NCBI GenBank assembly: GCA_947629075.1
Contig: CANRCI010000046.1
Coordinates: 1-10,329, forward strand
DNA length: 10,329 nt
Source: an uncultured Bacilli bacterium
GTDB taxonomy: Bacteria; Bacillota_I; Bacilli_A; RF39; UBA660
Direction: 5' to 3'
Shown here: in pieces, positions 1 to 7,537 of the stretch
Numbering within the stretch: the first letter of the stretch is position 1
Layout: each line of letters opens with the position of its first letter
Made by a program: the position numbers and the translations under genes
The notes under the pieces: model-generated
What the model saw: the letters and a program-made list of their open reading frames with translations, nothing else
Database searches by the model: none
What the model was told of the DNA's origin: nothing

Positions 1-2515
1 CCGTTCCATCTTGATATTGCGTTCTTCTCGCATCTTTCCAATCGATGGTTAACTTGTCAAGTTTACTCCATACTTTAGAAGGCTCAACACGAAGTCCGTA
101 ATCAGTAACGGAAGTACCACTGTATTCAGTGATACTCTTACCATTGTGTTCTAGACTGAAGGTTAACTTCTCACCACTTCTCTTTACTTCGATATTACAT
201 CTAGGACAATCGTGACAAGGATCTATTTCAATTTTAGTAGGACATGGAACGATTCTTCCACTTGATCCTTGAACATATCCGTAGACATTATAAATTCCGC
301 CAGCTTTATATTTGGTTGATAAATCACTATAAAGTTTATCGAATACTTTTTTACCATTCAAAACTGTATTAGCATTACTTCCATTATACTCAACTTCACC
401 AATACCGTATTTCTTAATTAAATAAGAATCTTCTCCTTCTAAATTTAGGGTGAAGCGCAATTGAGTACCACTTACTAGGTTTCTAGGATTGTAGTAATGT
501 CCATTGTTATCAGGTCCTGGTGTTACATCAATCGTACAAGTAAAATCTCCCTTAGTTTCATATTCACACACATTTTCACTACTCTGACCAGTCGCATCCT
601 TATCGACCAAAGTAGTCATCGTCGCATGAGTACTCTTTTCATCAGCATTGAAATTAGTATAGTATTTTCTCTCTGGTGCACTATCTCCTGCATTACATTT
701 TCCATTTTTATTAGGAGCGTAAGTTTGTCCAGAATTACTTCTATTTACACAAATCTTATCTAGTCCAAACAATGAACTGTTCTGAGAAATCAACAGATAC
801 TTATAATATGTTGCAGGTACAGTTTTTTGCACATATTTATTAGTATTTTGATCTTTAGATGTGTAATAAGAATTGCTTTTTCCCGTTTCTGCAATTGACT
901 TTTGAACATCGTCACCACCAGTGATATTCTTCTCAACTAACTCGATTTTTCTAGGAGTCGTTATAGTCTTACTTCCTACTTTTTCTTTGAAAGTTACACT
1001 AGCATTTTCTAACTCTGATGAAACGTACTTGAATTTACTCATACTAGTCCATGCTTTATTGTTGAATTCTTGAACTGATTTCATCAATTTTGTTCTTTCG
1101 GCATCAGTTGTAGCTGAAGCATAATCTAATTTCCACTTTTCATAGTTAAAAGTTAAAGTACAATTTTTATTACCGGATTTAGTAACATCATAAGCAAATC
1201 CTGTTCCCGGTTTATATGATGCCGATATATCTGGATAATCGATTGTCGTATTAGTTACACATTCCTGTTTATATTGATAACTTGCATATTTACCACTTGA
1301 ATCAGTATCGTTTAATAACTGACAAGATTTATAACTAGCATCGGAATCAGCATCACAAGTAGTCGCAGCAAATTTGGTCTTGCTATCATTACCGCTACAT
1401 TTAAATTCTTTTGGTTGGTAATTACATTTATCTTCATCGGTTATACATTTATTTTTAGCACCAGTATTTTTTACATCATCTTGTTGAGCACAGTAATTTT
1501 CGGCACATTGCAACAATGCATCACCGGTTTTTCCACTACAGGTATCTTTACAAGACAATTGGAATTGTTTAAGCCAATATACAGCGATTCCATATCCTGA
1601 TCTATTGTTACTTTTAATCTGTGGACCAGCACTTTTACCACCACTTCCACCTTCACTTCTTATCAAATAGTCCTGTCCGTTTACCTTTTTATTTCCAACT
1701 AAATTATGACTATCGTTATGATCCTGATTCAATCTAGAATATAGAGCATTTGGCCAGTAATTATTAAACCAGGATTTTACACCTCCGTATTGGCTCTCAC
1801 TAGGAAATATCTTTAGAGCTTCATAAATCGTAGAAAAATAATATCCATTACCACGACCATAAGGTTGAATTATGATAGCTGGCTCAATAATTAAATAGTA
1901 ATCAGACAATCTATCCAAATCAATTGTAGCTCCAAAATCTTTTCTTAATTGAGCTTGGATCGCAGCTCCAGTTTTTGACTTTTGGACGTTTCCTTGGCTA
2001 TCAACTTTTTCAGCAAAGTAACGTTCAAGAACTTTTTTTCTAAATTTAACTTCCAATACACTACCCGATGCATTAATACCATTTTCCGGATCGGTGTATA
2101 AAGGAGAGAACGCTGTTGATAGATTACCAAATTTTTGCGTTGTAGCTCTAGAACTATATTTAGGAGTTTTCTTACCGCCAGTAACGTTATTGTATGTATA
2201 CTGAAGTCTTCCATATCCTTCAGTTCGATATACTGCAGATGATGCCCAAAGACTCGAATGAGTTTGCATCAATTCATAGGCATGTCCAAGTTGAGTTGCT
2301 CTATTGCCATCGTAATCCCAAAGGGTAAGTCTAACCCCTTGATCGACATATGTAACTCCACAACTACCGACACAGTCACTTCCGCTATGACCACCATCAC
2401 TACCTTCTGCATTACCATCGTAAGGTCCACTCAAAGCAAGAGCGTTCGGAACAAAACTAATAATTGTAAAAATCGTTAATGCGAATAAAATGATATTCTT
2501 TTTGGCTTTTTTCAT
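1..2515 (-). CDS. Large secreted Cys-rich protein, copy 2 (3' end missing)
   Basis: I do not recognise the family. The frame is open from an ATG at 2515 to the window edge, 838 codons without a stop or frameshift, so the C-terminus lies outside. It starts MKKAKKNIILFALTIF, a Sec-type signal peptide with a likely cut near NALA, followed by a Gly/Ser/Asp-rich stretch and a CVGSC pair. It is a paralogue of the complete 1079-residue protein encoded at 3390-6629. The N-terminal half shares only scattered motifs with it (RLTL-x-x-YDG, RYFA, YYL-I-EP, SGYGI-VYWLK, LLQCAENYCAQQ). From roughly residue 640 of the complete protein's numbering onward the two are almost identical, including PCHDCPRC. It starts 3 nt after the stop of the small membrane protein gene and is probably translationally coupled to it. 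By homology about 240 C-terminal residues are missing. It presumably acts outside the membrane; its function is unknown. Confidence 0.88.
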   Translation of the reverse strand, partial: MKKAKKNIILFALTIFTIISFVPNALALSGPYDGNAEGSDGGHSGSDCVGSCGVTYVDQGVRLTLWDYDGNRATQLGHAYELMQTHSSLWASSAVYRTEGYGRLQYTYNNVTGGKKTPKYSSRATTQKFGNLSTAFSPLYTDPENGINASGSVLEVKFRKKVLERYFAEKVDSQGNVQKSKTGAAIQAQLRKDFGATIDLDRLSDYYLIIEPAIIIQPYGRGNGYYFSTIYEALKIFPSESQYGGVKSWFNNYWPNALYSRLNQDHNDSHNLVGNKKVNGQDYLIRSEGGSGGKSAGPQIKSNNRSGYGIAVYWLKQFQLSCKDTCSGKTGDALLQCAENYCAQQDDVKNTGAKNKCITDEDKCNYQPKEFKCSGNDSKTKFAATTCDADSDASYKSCQLLNDTDSSGKYASYQYKQECVTNTTIDYPDISASYKPGTGFAYDVTKSGNKNCTLTFNYEKWKLDYASATTDAERTKLMKSVQEFNNKAWTSMSKFKYVSSELENASVTFKEKVGSKTITTPRKIELVEKNITGGDDVQKSIAETGKSNSYYTSKDQNTNKYVQKTVPATYYKYLLISQNSSLFGLDKICVNRSNSGQTYAPNKNGKCNAGDSAPERKYYTNFNADEKSTHATMTTLVDKDATGQSSENVCEYETKGDFTCTIDVTPGPDNNGHYYNPRNLVSGTQLRFTLNLEGEDSYLIKKYGIGEVEYNGSNANTVLNGKKVFDKLYSDLSTKYKAGGIYNVYGYVQGSSGRIVPCPTKIEIDPCHDCPRCNIEVKRSGEKLTFSLEHNGKSITEYSGTSVTDYGLRVEPSKVWSKLDKLTIDWKDARRTQYQDGT

Positions 2516-2518
2516 AAC

Positions 2519-3262
2519 TTACACCTCTAAATCAATTTTTACTTTCTTTTTGCTATCTTTAATTTTCTTTATTACAAAGTACACCAAAGCCACAATGGCT
2601 ACTACAATAACTAATGTAAGAGGTATGGCAATGATTAAATTAGATTTGTACCAATCACCAATTTTGGCAATTAACGTTTTATCTTCTTTCTGTTCTTCTT
2701 CCTCATTTTCAGATTTATGAGTTCCTTTTTCTTGATACTCTTTTAGAGCTGTCATAAATTCTTCATCGGAATCAATACGATATTCAAACCATTTATCACA
2801 ATATTCAAAATCCTTATTTTCTTTTTTTCGACATTCTTCATTTTTAGAATAATCGTTATAGTGTGGTAACTTATATTTTTTAGTATAAAGAAGTTTAGCA
2901 GTACAATCCGTTTCATTTGAAGCATAAACTTTAAAAGTTACTTGTTGCCCATTCGCATAAGTACCTAAATTATATTTATTATCTTCTTCTTGATAATCGA
3001 CGTAATAATATTCAGCTCCTGCATCATCTTCAATATAAAACTTATCATTAAAATTATTGACACCAATAGTCATATCATATCTTCTGTATGAATTTGGTGT
3101 ATCATCAAAAGTATATGAAAATTCTATTTGGCGAGCTTCTTTTTTCAAAGCACTAAGCTCACTACTAGAACATACTCCATCATTTTCTGCTTTAACTGCA
3201 TCGAAACTTAAAAAGACGATAAATGCAGCAAACACTAGCAGCATCTTTTTGTTAAAGGACAT
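2519..3262 (-). CDS. Small membrane-anchored partner protein, copy 2 (247 aa)
   Basis: Family not recognised. The frame is open from 3325, but the ATG at 3262 is the better start: it has GGGAGGGG 6 nt upstream and gives a clean signal peptide (MSFNKKMLLVFAAFIVFLSF, cut near VKA). The outside domain, about residues 26-205, looks beta-rich and has four Cys (31, 120, 144, 155). All four are conserved in the paralogue at 6631-7392, as are KEARQIEFS, KFYIED and KLPHYNDYS/QLPHYNDYS. An acidic linker (ENEEEEQKED) precedes one transmembrane helix at about 209-231. A short Lys-rich cytoplasmic tail follows and ends KIDLEV. The predicted topology is type I: N-terminal domain outside, tail inside. It is the first gene of a two-gene unit with the large Cys-rich protein, so it may anchor, present or help fold that protein (inference). 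Confidence 0.88.
   Translation of the reverse strand: MSFNKKMLLVFAAFIVFLSFDAVKAENDGVCSSSELSALKKEARQIEFSYTFDDTPNSYRRYDMTIGVNNFNDKFYIEDDAGAEYYYVDYQEEDNKYNLGTYANGQQVTFKVYASNETDCTAKLLYTKKYKLPHYNDYSKNEECRKKENKDFEYCDKWFEYRIDSDEEFMTALKEYQEKGTHKSENEEEEQKEDKTLIAKIGDWYKSNLIIAIPLTLVIVVAIVALVYFVIKKIKDSKKKVKIDLEV
2522..2527 (-). promoter_or_regulatory. Ribosome binding site formed by the last codons of the upstream gene
   Basis: The last two sense codons of the small protein (GAG GTG, Glu-Val) are also the Shine-Dalgarno sequence for the large protein, whose ATG starts 3 nt after the TAA stop. The same arrangement occurs at 6634-6639 in the other copy. Confidence 0.7.
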
Positions 3263-3284
3263 TAATGACCCCTCCCTACTATAG

Positions 3285-3302
3285 TATACTATTAATAGTA
3301 TA
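3285..3302. promoter_or_regulatory. 18-bp perfect palindrome over the -10, possible operator
   Basis: TATACTATTAATAGTATA is its own reverse complement and spans the proposed -10 and start site of module copy 2. An imperfect version (ACTATTATTAGT on the minus strand, 7432-7421) sits at the equivalent place in copy 1. It could bind a dimeric regulator. AT-rich DNA also produces such dyads by chance, so only the conservation of position gives it weight. Confidence 0.4.
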
Positions 3303-3325
3303 TAATAAAAAAAAACAAAAAACAA
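3285..3325 (-). promoter_or_regulatory. Promoter of module copy 2
   Basis: On the minus strand, TTGTTT (3325-3320) and TATACT (3302-3297) are separated by exactly 17 nt. The block CATTGTTTTTTG covering the -35 and the ACTATTA-TAGTAT block at and after the -10 recur, with the same spacing, upstream of module copy 1. This supports a real shared promoter. The expected start of transcription is near 3290, leaving a short leader before the Shine-Dalgarno site at 3269-3276. Confidence 0.6.
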
Positions 3326-3389
3326 TGTTTCAAACTATAAAAATATTATTTTTTTAGATGAAAATTCATTGAATTTTGTTTTTTATTTT

Positions 3390-6300
3390 TTACTTGACAT
3401 TTGTTCCGTTAACCACTGTAAAGTATTTGGCAAATCCGCCACCATTGATGTCACTGTCGTGAATGAATTTACTCTTGTATTCACCAGATTGATTACCATT
3501 TGCTCTTATATAGCTGATATAAGCATTGGTATTTCTGTGAGTCGAATTCCAATGCGATGTCTGGTTTCTTATCTCTTTAATCGTTTGGGCATCTAATTCG
3601 ATGACAAACTCCGGTTGTCCCGTTTGTAATGAGGTCCTGTCATTAGCATCGATACTTATGTAATCATCACGCGCTAACCAGTTATCACCTGGTCTTCTTC
3701 CCGTTGCTCCCGTTATAAGTTTAAAATCATTTCCTGGGAATGGATCAGTTATACTAACAGGACGATAATAATATTCATTTGAAATAGTGGATACCGTTTT
3801 GCTATTACCTCTTGAACAATAGTTGATACAATCACTCTTACTAGCAAAACCATCCTTTATGTATCCCGTATCACAATATCTATCAACTTGACTATAGTTA
3901 CTTGGATCACTTATTCCCTTACAAGCAGCACTACAAGATTGAATACAATCATCACTACTTTGATAATTAGCGGTGTCTACTGACCAGTTTTTATTACAAT
4001 AAGTCTCAATCTTTTCTTTCTCTAAAGGTTTATATAACTTAGTACAAGTTCTGTTATCCGTATCATCTACACTATTTAAATCGTCAACTTTTTTATAACA
4101 AGTTAACTCAACTCCATTAACCTTTACTAGACCTCTTACTACTAGGGAACTCTTTACCGTTCCATCTTGATATTGCGTTCTTCTCGCATCCTTCCAATCA
4201 ACAGTTAACTTATCGACATTACGCCACGTTTTAGAAGGCTCAACACGAAGTCCATAATTAGTAACGGAAGTACCACTGTAGGACGTAATACTCTTACCAT
4301 TGTGTTCTAGACTGAAGGTTAACTTCTCACCACTTCTCTTTACTTCGATATTACACCTAGGACAATCATGACAAGGATCTATTTCGATTTTAGTAGGACA
4401 AGGTACTATCTTTCCACTCGATCCTTGAACATATCCATAGACATTATAAATTCCACCAGTTTTATACTTAGTTGATAAATCACTATAACGTTTATCAAAT
4501 ACTTTTCTACCATTTAAAACTGTGTTAGCATTATTTCCATTGTACTCAACTTCACCAATACCATATTTCTTAATTAAGTCAGAATCCTTTCCTCCTAGGT
4601 TTAAAGTGAATCGCAAATGAGTACCACTTACTAGATTTCTAGGATTGTAGTAGTGTCCATTACTATCTGGTCCTGGTGTTACATCAATACTACAAGTAAA
4701 CTCTCCCCTAGTCTCATATTCACAGGTATTGGTACTTTCTTTATTAGTTGCACCTTTATCGTGCATAGTTACAATTGATGAATGGGTACTCTTTTCACTA
4801 GCATTGAAGTTAGTATAGTATTTTCTCTCTGGTGCACTATCTCCAGCATTACACTTACCACTAGTACTTGGTGAATATGTTTTTCCTGATTCACTACGCG
4901 ATACACAAATTTTATCTAAACCGAACAACGATGAGTTAGTCGAAGTCAAAATAAATCTTTGGTAATTTGATCCGACAAGTCGTTGAACATATTTGCTACC
5001 ACTCTTGTACGAATACCACGAATTAACCGTTCCACCACGGTAACTATCTTTTTGAACTTTATCTCCGTCACCAGTTATATTCTTCTCTACCAATTCAATT
5101 TTTCTAGTTGTACTAATCGTTTTATTACCAACTTTTTCTTTAAAAGTTACAGTAGAATTTTCGATAGTTGAAGAATTATATCTAAATTCATCGACATTTT
5201 CCCAAGCTCTTGAATTGAAGTCAGTAATAGCTCTTAATAAATTGCTTCTTTCCGTATTAGTATAAGCTGCCGCATAATCTAACTTCCACTTTTTATAGTT
5301 AAAAGTAAGTTCACACTTCTTATCACCAGCTTTAGTAATGTCATAAGAAAATCCTGTTCCTGGTTTATAAGATTTAGTAATATCAGGATAAGAAATAGTA
5401 GTATTAGTCGTACAATTTTTCATATATTGATAAGCCGCACGATTAGATACTTGAGCAACACTATTAACAGTACATTCTTTCTTCACTGAACTTGCATCAG
5501 CACCACACGCCGTATCTTTAAAATTACTAGTTGAACCGCTAGATGAACATGCAAAAGGCTCTTCTTTATAGTTACATTTATCTTTACTAGTTATACAATT
5601 TCTTTTACTAGATGAATTTTTTACATCTTCTTGTTGAGCACAGTAATTTTCAGCACATTGTAACAATGCATCTCCCTTTTTACCCGTACATACATCTTTA
5701 CAACTCTGTTGGTATTCTTTTAACCAATAAACAGATATACCATAACCTGATCTAGGATCACTTCTAATCTGTGAACCAGCATTTGGACTTGAGCGTCCTT
5801 CTACTCTAAGTAAATATTTACCAGAATTTCCAACAAAGTTATAAATATCCGATTTTTTATTTGCACCATAAGCAGTATATAGAGCATTAGGCCAATGAAC
5901 GTTCATATACTTTGTAATTCCACTGTAAGATGTATAATTTTTAAGCAATTCATAAATAGTTCCATAATGGTAAGCAGTACCACTTCCTCTGGGTTGAACT
6001 GCAGCCGTTGGCTCAATTACTAAATAGTAGGTATCAAAATCCTCCAAACTGATGGTGTAACCAAAATCTTTCTTTAACTCTTGTTGAATTTGCACGGAAG
6101 ACTTGGATTTAGTTACGTTACCAGCACTATCGACGCTAGCAGCAAAGTAACGTTTTAAGACTGATTTACGGAAATTAGTCTCGGTACAACCTGATCCAAA
6201 AAGGCAGCTAAATCTATTCGTAAGTTTAATGGCGAAATTCCTGGTCCTTGTTCTTGTCATTTGCGGCGAATAACCATTAACTGTATAATCAAGTTTTCCC

Positions 6301-6629
6301 CTTCTATCTTTTGTTAAGTAAGCACCAGCAGTATTAACTGCATTTAAACTCGATACATCTGGATCGTCTTGAATCATATCGATACTTTTTGCCTTTGCCT
6401 GTAATTTCTTACCGTCATATTGGTAAAGAGTTAACCTAATTCCTTCAGCTACATATGTAAACTTACACGATGAACATCCATTAGCATTGGGAGTACCATC
6501 TCCATCAGATACGAAGTTATTAAAGCCACCTGGAGCAGCTTCAGCAACATTTAAATTGTTATTGATTACAACTACTGCAATGACCACTAGCATTAAAGGT
6601 ATTATGATTATTTTAAATATTTTTTTCAT
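3390..6629 (-). CDS. Large secreted Cys-rich protein, copy 1 (1079 aa, complete)
   Basis: Not a family I recognise. The N-terminus (residues 1-31) is a long hydrophobic signal peptide with a plausible AEA cleavage site. There is no C-terminal transmembrane helix, LPXTG motif or lipobox, so the mature chain should be released or held by a partner. I count 32 cysteines: a CSSC pair at 52-55; a cluster at 310-406 including SCKDVC and LLQCAENYC; PCHDCPRC at 752-759; and a C-terminal cluster at 844-938. That last cluster holds two similar units of the form YC-x(14-16)-C-I-x-x-C (878-899 and 919-938). An even Cys count in a secreted protein suggests extensive disulfides. The Ser/Thr/Asn-rich composition and long beta-type stretches suggest a surface or adhesin-like protein, which is inference only. 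The ATG at 6629 lies 1 nt after the stop of the small gene. Translation ends at TAA (3392-3390). Confidence 0.93.
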   Translation of the reverse strand: MKKIFKIIIIPLMLVVIAVVVINNNLNVAEAAPGGFNNFVSDGDGTPNANGCSSCKFTYVAEGIRLTLYQYDGKKLQAKAKSIDMIQDDPDVSSLNAVNTAGAYLTKDRRGKLDYTVNGYSPQMTRTRTRNFAIKLTNRFSCLFGSGCTETNFRKSVLKRYFAASVDSAGNVTKSKSSVQIQQELKKDFGYTISLEDFDTYYLVIEPTAAVQPRGSGTAYHYGTIYELLKNYTSYSGITKYMNVHWPNALYTAYGANKKSDIYNFVGNSGKYLLRVEGRSSPNAGSQIRSDPRSGYGISVYWLKEYQQSCKDVCTGKKGDALLQCAENYCAQQEDVKNSSSKRNCITSKDKCNYKEEPFACSSSGSTSNFKDTACGADASSVKKECTVNSVAQVSNRAAYQYMKNCTTNTTISYPDITKSYKPGTGFSYDITKAGDKKCELTFNYKKWKLDYAAAYTNTERSNLLRAITDFNSRAWENVDEFRYNSSTIENSTVTFKEKVGNKTISTTRKIELVEKNITGDGDKVQKDSYRGGTVNSWYSYKSGSKYVQRLVGSNYQRFILTSTNSSLFGLDKICVSRSESGKTYSPSTSGKCNAGDSAPERKYYTNFNASEKSTHSSIVTMHDKGATNKESTNTCEYETRGEFTCSIDVTPGPDSNGHYYNPRNLVSGTHLRFTLNLGGKDSDLIKKYGIGEVEYNGNNANTVLNGRKVFDKRYSDLSTKYKTGGIYNVYGYVQGSSGKIVPCPTKIEIDPCHDCPRCNIEVKRSGEKLTFSLEHNGKSITSYSGTSVTNYGLRVEPSKTWRNVDKLTVDWKDARRTQYQDGTVKSSLVVRGLVKVNGVELTCYKKVDDLNSVDDTDNRTCTKLYKPLEKEKIETYCNKNWSVDTANYQSSDDCIQSCSAACKGISDPSNYSQVDRYCDTGYIKDGFASKSDCINYCSRGNSKTVSTISNEYYYRPVSITDPFPGNDFKLITGATGRRPGDNWLARDDYISIDANDRTSLQTGQPEFVIELDAQTIKEIRNQTSHWNSTHRNTNAYISYIRANGNQSGEYKSKFIHDSDINGGGFAKYFTVVNGTNVK

Positions 6630-6630
6630 A

Positions 6631-7392
6631 TTACACCTCTAAATCTATTTTAATCTTATTCTTTTGATTTTTAATTTTCTTTATAATGATATAGATAATC
6701 CAAATTATTAAGATGACAACACCAATAGTTATTAAAATCGAAATAGCTAAATTATCAGTATACAACTTAATAAATTTTTCTTGCCAACTCTCTTCTTTTT
6801 TCTCTTCTTTAGGTTTTACCTCTTGTTTAGCTTTTTCAGCTTGGTATTCCTTTAGAGCTGTTTCAAATTCTTCATCGTTCTCAACTCTTCCACCATAATA
6901 GATATCACACAATTCAAAATCTTTATTTTCTTTCAACTTACACTCTTCTCTAGTGGAATAATCATTGTAGTGTGGAAGTTGATATTTTTTAGTATATAGA
7001 AGTTGAGAAGTACAGTCAGTAGCGTCAGATGCATAAATTTTAAAAGTTAATCCACGTCCATTAAGATACATCCCTAAATAGTAACTAGAACTATCTTCTT
7101 CACCGTCTTCATTAGGCATATAATAAAATCTTTTTTCATCCTGATCTTCGATATAGAACTTTTCGTCAAAGTTGTTGACTGAGACGAACATATAGTATAC
7201 ACGATATCCACTTGGTTCATTATCAAAAGTATGAGAAAACTCTATTTGGCGAGCTTCCCTTTTTAATCTGGTAAGTTCTTCACTTGAACATATACCATCT
7301 ATATCATCTTCTTCAGCAGCATATACTACATTAAAACTTAAAAGCATAATAAAAGCAACAATTATAAACAACATTTTTTTATTCTTAACCAT
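6631..7392 (-). CDS. Small membrane-anchored partner protein, copy 1 (253 aa)
   Basis: Family not recognised; paralogue of the 247-residue protein at 2519-3262. It has a signal peptide (MVKNKKMLFIIVAFIMLLSF, likely cut at VYA), then an outside domain with four Cys at 35, 127, 151 and 162. A Lys/Glu-rich linker (about 186-202) leads to one transmembrane helix at about 215-237 and a basic tail ending KIDLEV. Shared landmarks with the paralogue are ICSSEEL/VCSSSEL, EARQIEFS, VNNF-x-x-KFYIED, ASDATDC/ASNETDC, LPHYNDYS and ALKEYQ. The ATG at 7392 has GGAGAG upstream with a spacing near 10 nt. The gene is followed after 1 nt by the giant Cys-rich protein gene, and its last codons form that gene's ribosome binding site. 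The predicted role is a membrane partner of the secreted protein, inferred from gene order conserved in both copies. Confidence 0.92.
   Translation of the reverse strand: MVKNKKMLFIIVAFIMLLSFNVVYAAEEDDIDGICSSEELTRLKREARQIEFSHTFDNEPSGYRVYYMFVSVNNFDEKFYIEDQDEKRFYYMPNEDGEEDSSSYYLGMYLNGRGLTFKIYASDATDCTSQLLYTKKYQLPHYNDYSTREECKLKENKDFELCDIYYGGRVENDEEFETALKEYQAEKAKQEVKPKEEKKEESWQEKFIKLYTDNLAISILITIGVVILIIWIIYIIIKKIKNQKNKIKIDLEV
6634..6639 (-). promoter_or_regulatory. Ribosome binding site formed by the last codons of the upstream gene
   Basis: GAG GTG, the last two sense codons of the small protein, precede TAA, one base, and then the ATG of the large protein. The Shine-Dalgarno site is thus wholly inside the upstream reading frame, so the two genes are probably translated in a coupled way. 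Confidence 0.7.
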
Positions 7393-7420
7393 AAAATAGA
7401 TACTCTCCTATCATATTAAT

Positions 7421-7458
7421 ACTAATAATAGTTTATAACAAAAATTATCAAAAAACAA
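7421..7458 (-). promoter_or_regulatory. Promoter of module copy 1 with imperfect dyad
   Basis: On the minus strand, TTGTTT (7458-7453) is followed after 17 nt by TAAACT (7435-7430); TATAAA shifted by two bases is an alternative -10. The dyad ACTATTATTAGT (7432-7421) overlaps the -10. The layout matches that of module copy 2, including the CATTGTTTTTTG block around the -35. Confidence 0.55.
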
Positions 7459-7489
7459 TGCTTGTTTAAAAGTTTTACTTTTAAAATAA

Positions 7490-7518
7490 TTGACTAAGTT
7501 TAAAAGATGTTTTAAGAT
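7490..7518 (+). promoter_or_regulatory. Promoter of the thioredoxin-like lipoprotein gene
   Basis: TTGACT (7490-7495) is followed after 17 nt by TAAGAT (7513-7518). The next clear element is GAGGTG (7527-7532), 6 nt before the ATG at 7538. The -35 is good and the -10 is moderate (4 of 6 consensus bases). It is divergent from the module promoter without overlapping it. Confidence 0.55.
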
Positions 7519-7537
7519 TACAAGTGAGGTGTAGTTT

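Larger units (their letters stand above)
1..3325 (-). repeat. Tandem module copy 2 (promoter, small gene, large gene; truncated)
   Basis: This unit matches 3390-7458 in gene order, promoter layout and coding sequence. Similarity is strongest at the left edge: bases 132-199 are identical to 4288-4355 (68 nt). It is weaker in the small gene and in the 5' half of the large gene. It is a divergent direct gene duplication, not a mobile element; no transposase or terminal repeats are seen. Confidence 0.8.
3390..7458 (-). repeat. Tandem module copy 1 (promoter, small gene, large gene; complete)
   Basis: This is the complete partner of the unit at 1-3325, in direct orientation. About 64 nt separate the end of its large gene from the -35 of the next copy. 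I see no convincing terminator in that gap, so read-through into copy 2 is possible. Confidence 0.8.

Noticed and set aside
497..763. Plus-strand reading frames lying opposite the large minus-strand genes (also 1415-1600, 2258-2479, 2490-2720, 3057-3284, 3369-3596, 4983-5171, 6713-6898, 9384-9572)
   Set aside because: They are antisense to well-supported coding frames, lack good ribosome binding sites and recognisable motifs, and have the low-complexity Ser/Ile/Phe/Thr composition of a complementary strand.
1471..2214. Minus-strand frames at 1471-1656 and 1945-2214 as separate small genes, or as signs of a frameshift in the large gene
   Set aside because: Codon-by-codon reading shows one uninterrupted frame from 2515 to base 1 that aligns with the paralogue throughout; these frames are out of phase with it.
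3361..3377. Hairpin AAAATTC/GAATTTT just after the end of the copy 1 large gene as its terminator
   Set aside because: The stem is short and nearly all A/T. The T-rich tail follows it on the plus strand, where no gene ends, not on the minus strand where it would be needed.
3390..6629. Assignment of the large protein to sortase-anchored adhesins or pilins
   Set aside because: There is no LPXTG-like motif, no C-terminal membrane segment and no sortase gene nearby; a faint resemblance of short strands to pilin-like folds is not enough.
1..7392. The duplicated block as a transposon or prophage segment
   Set aside because: No transposase, integrase, terminal inverted repeats or phage structural genes are visible; tandem gene duplication is sufficient.
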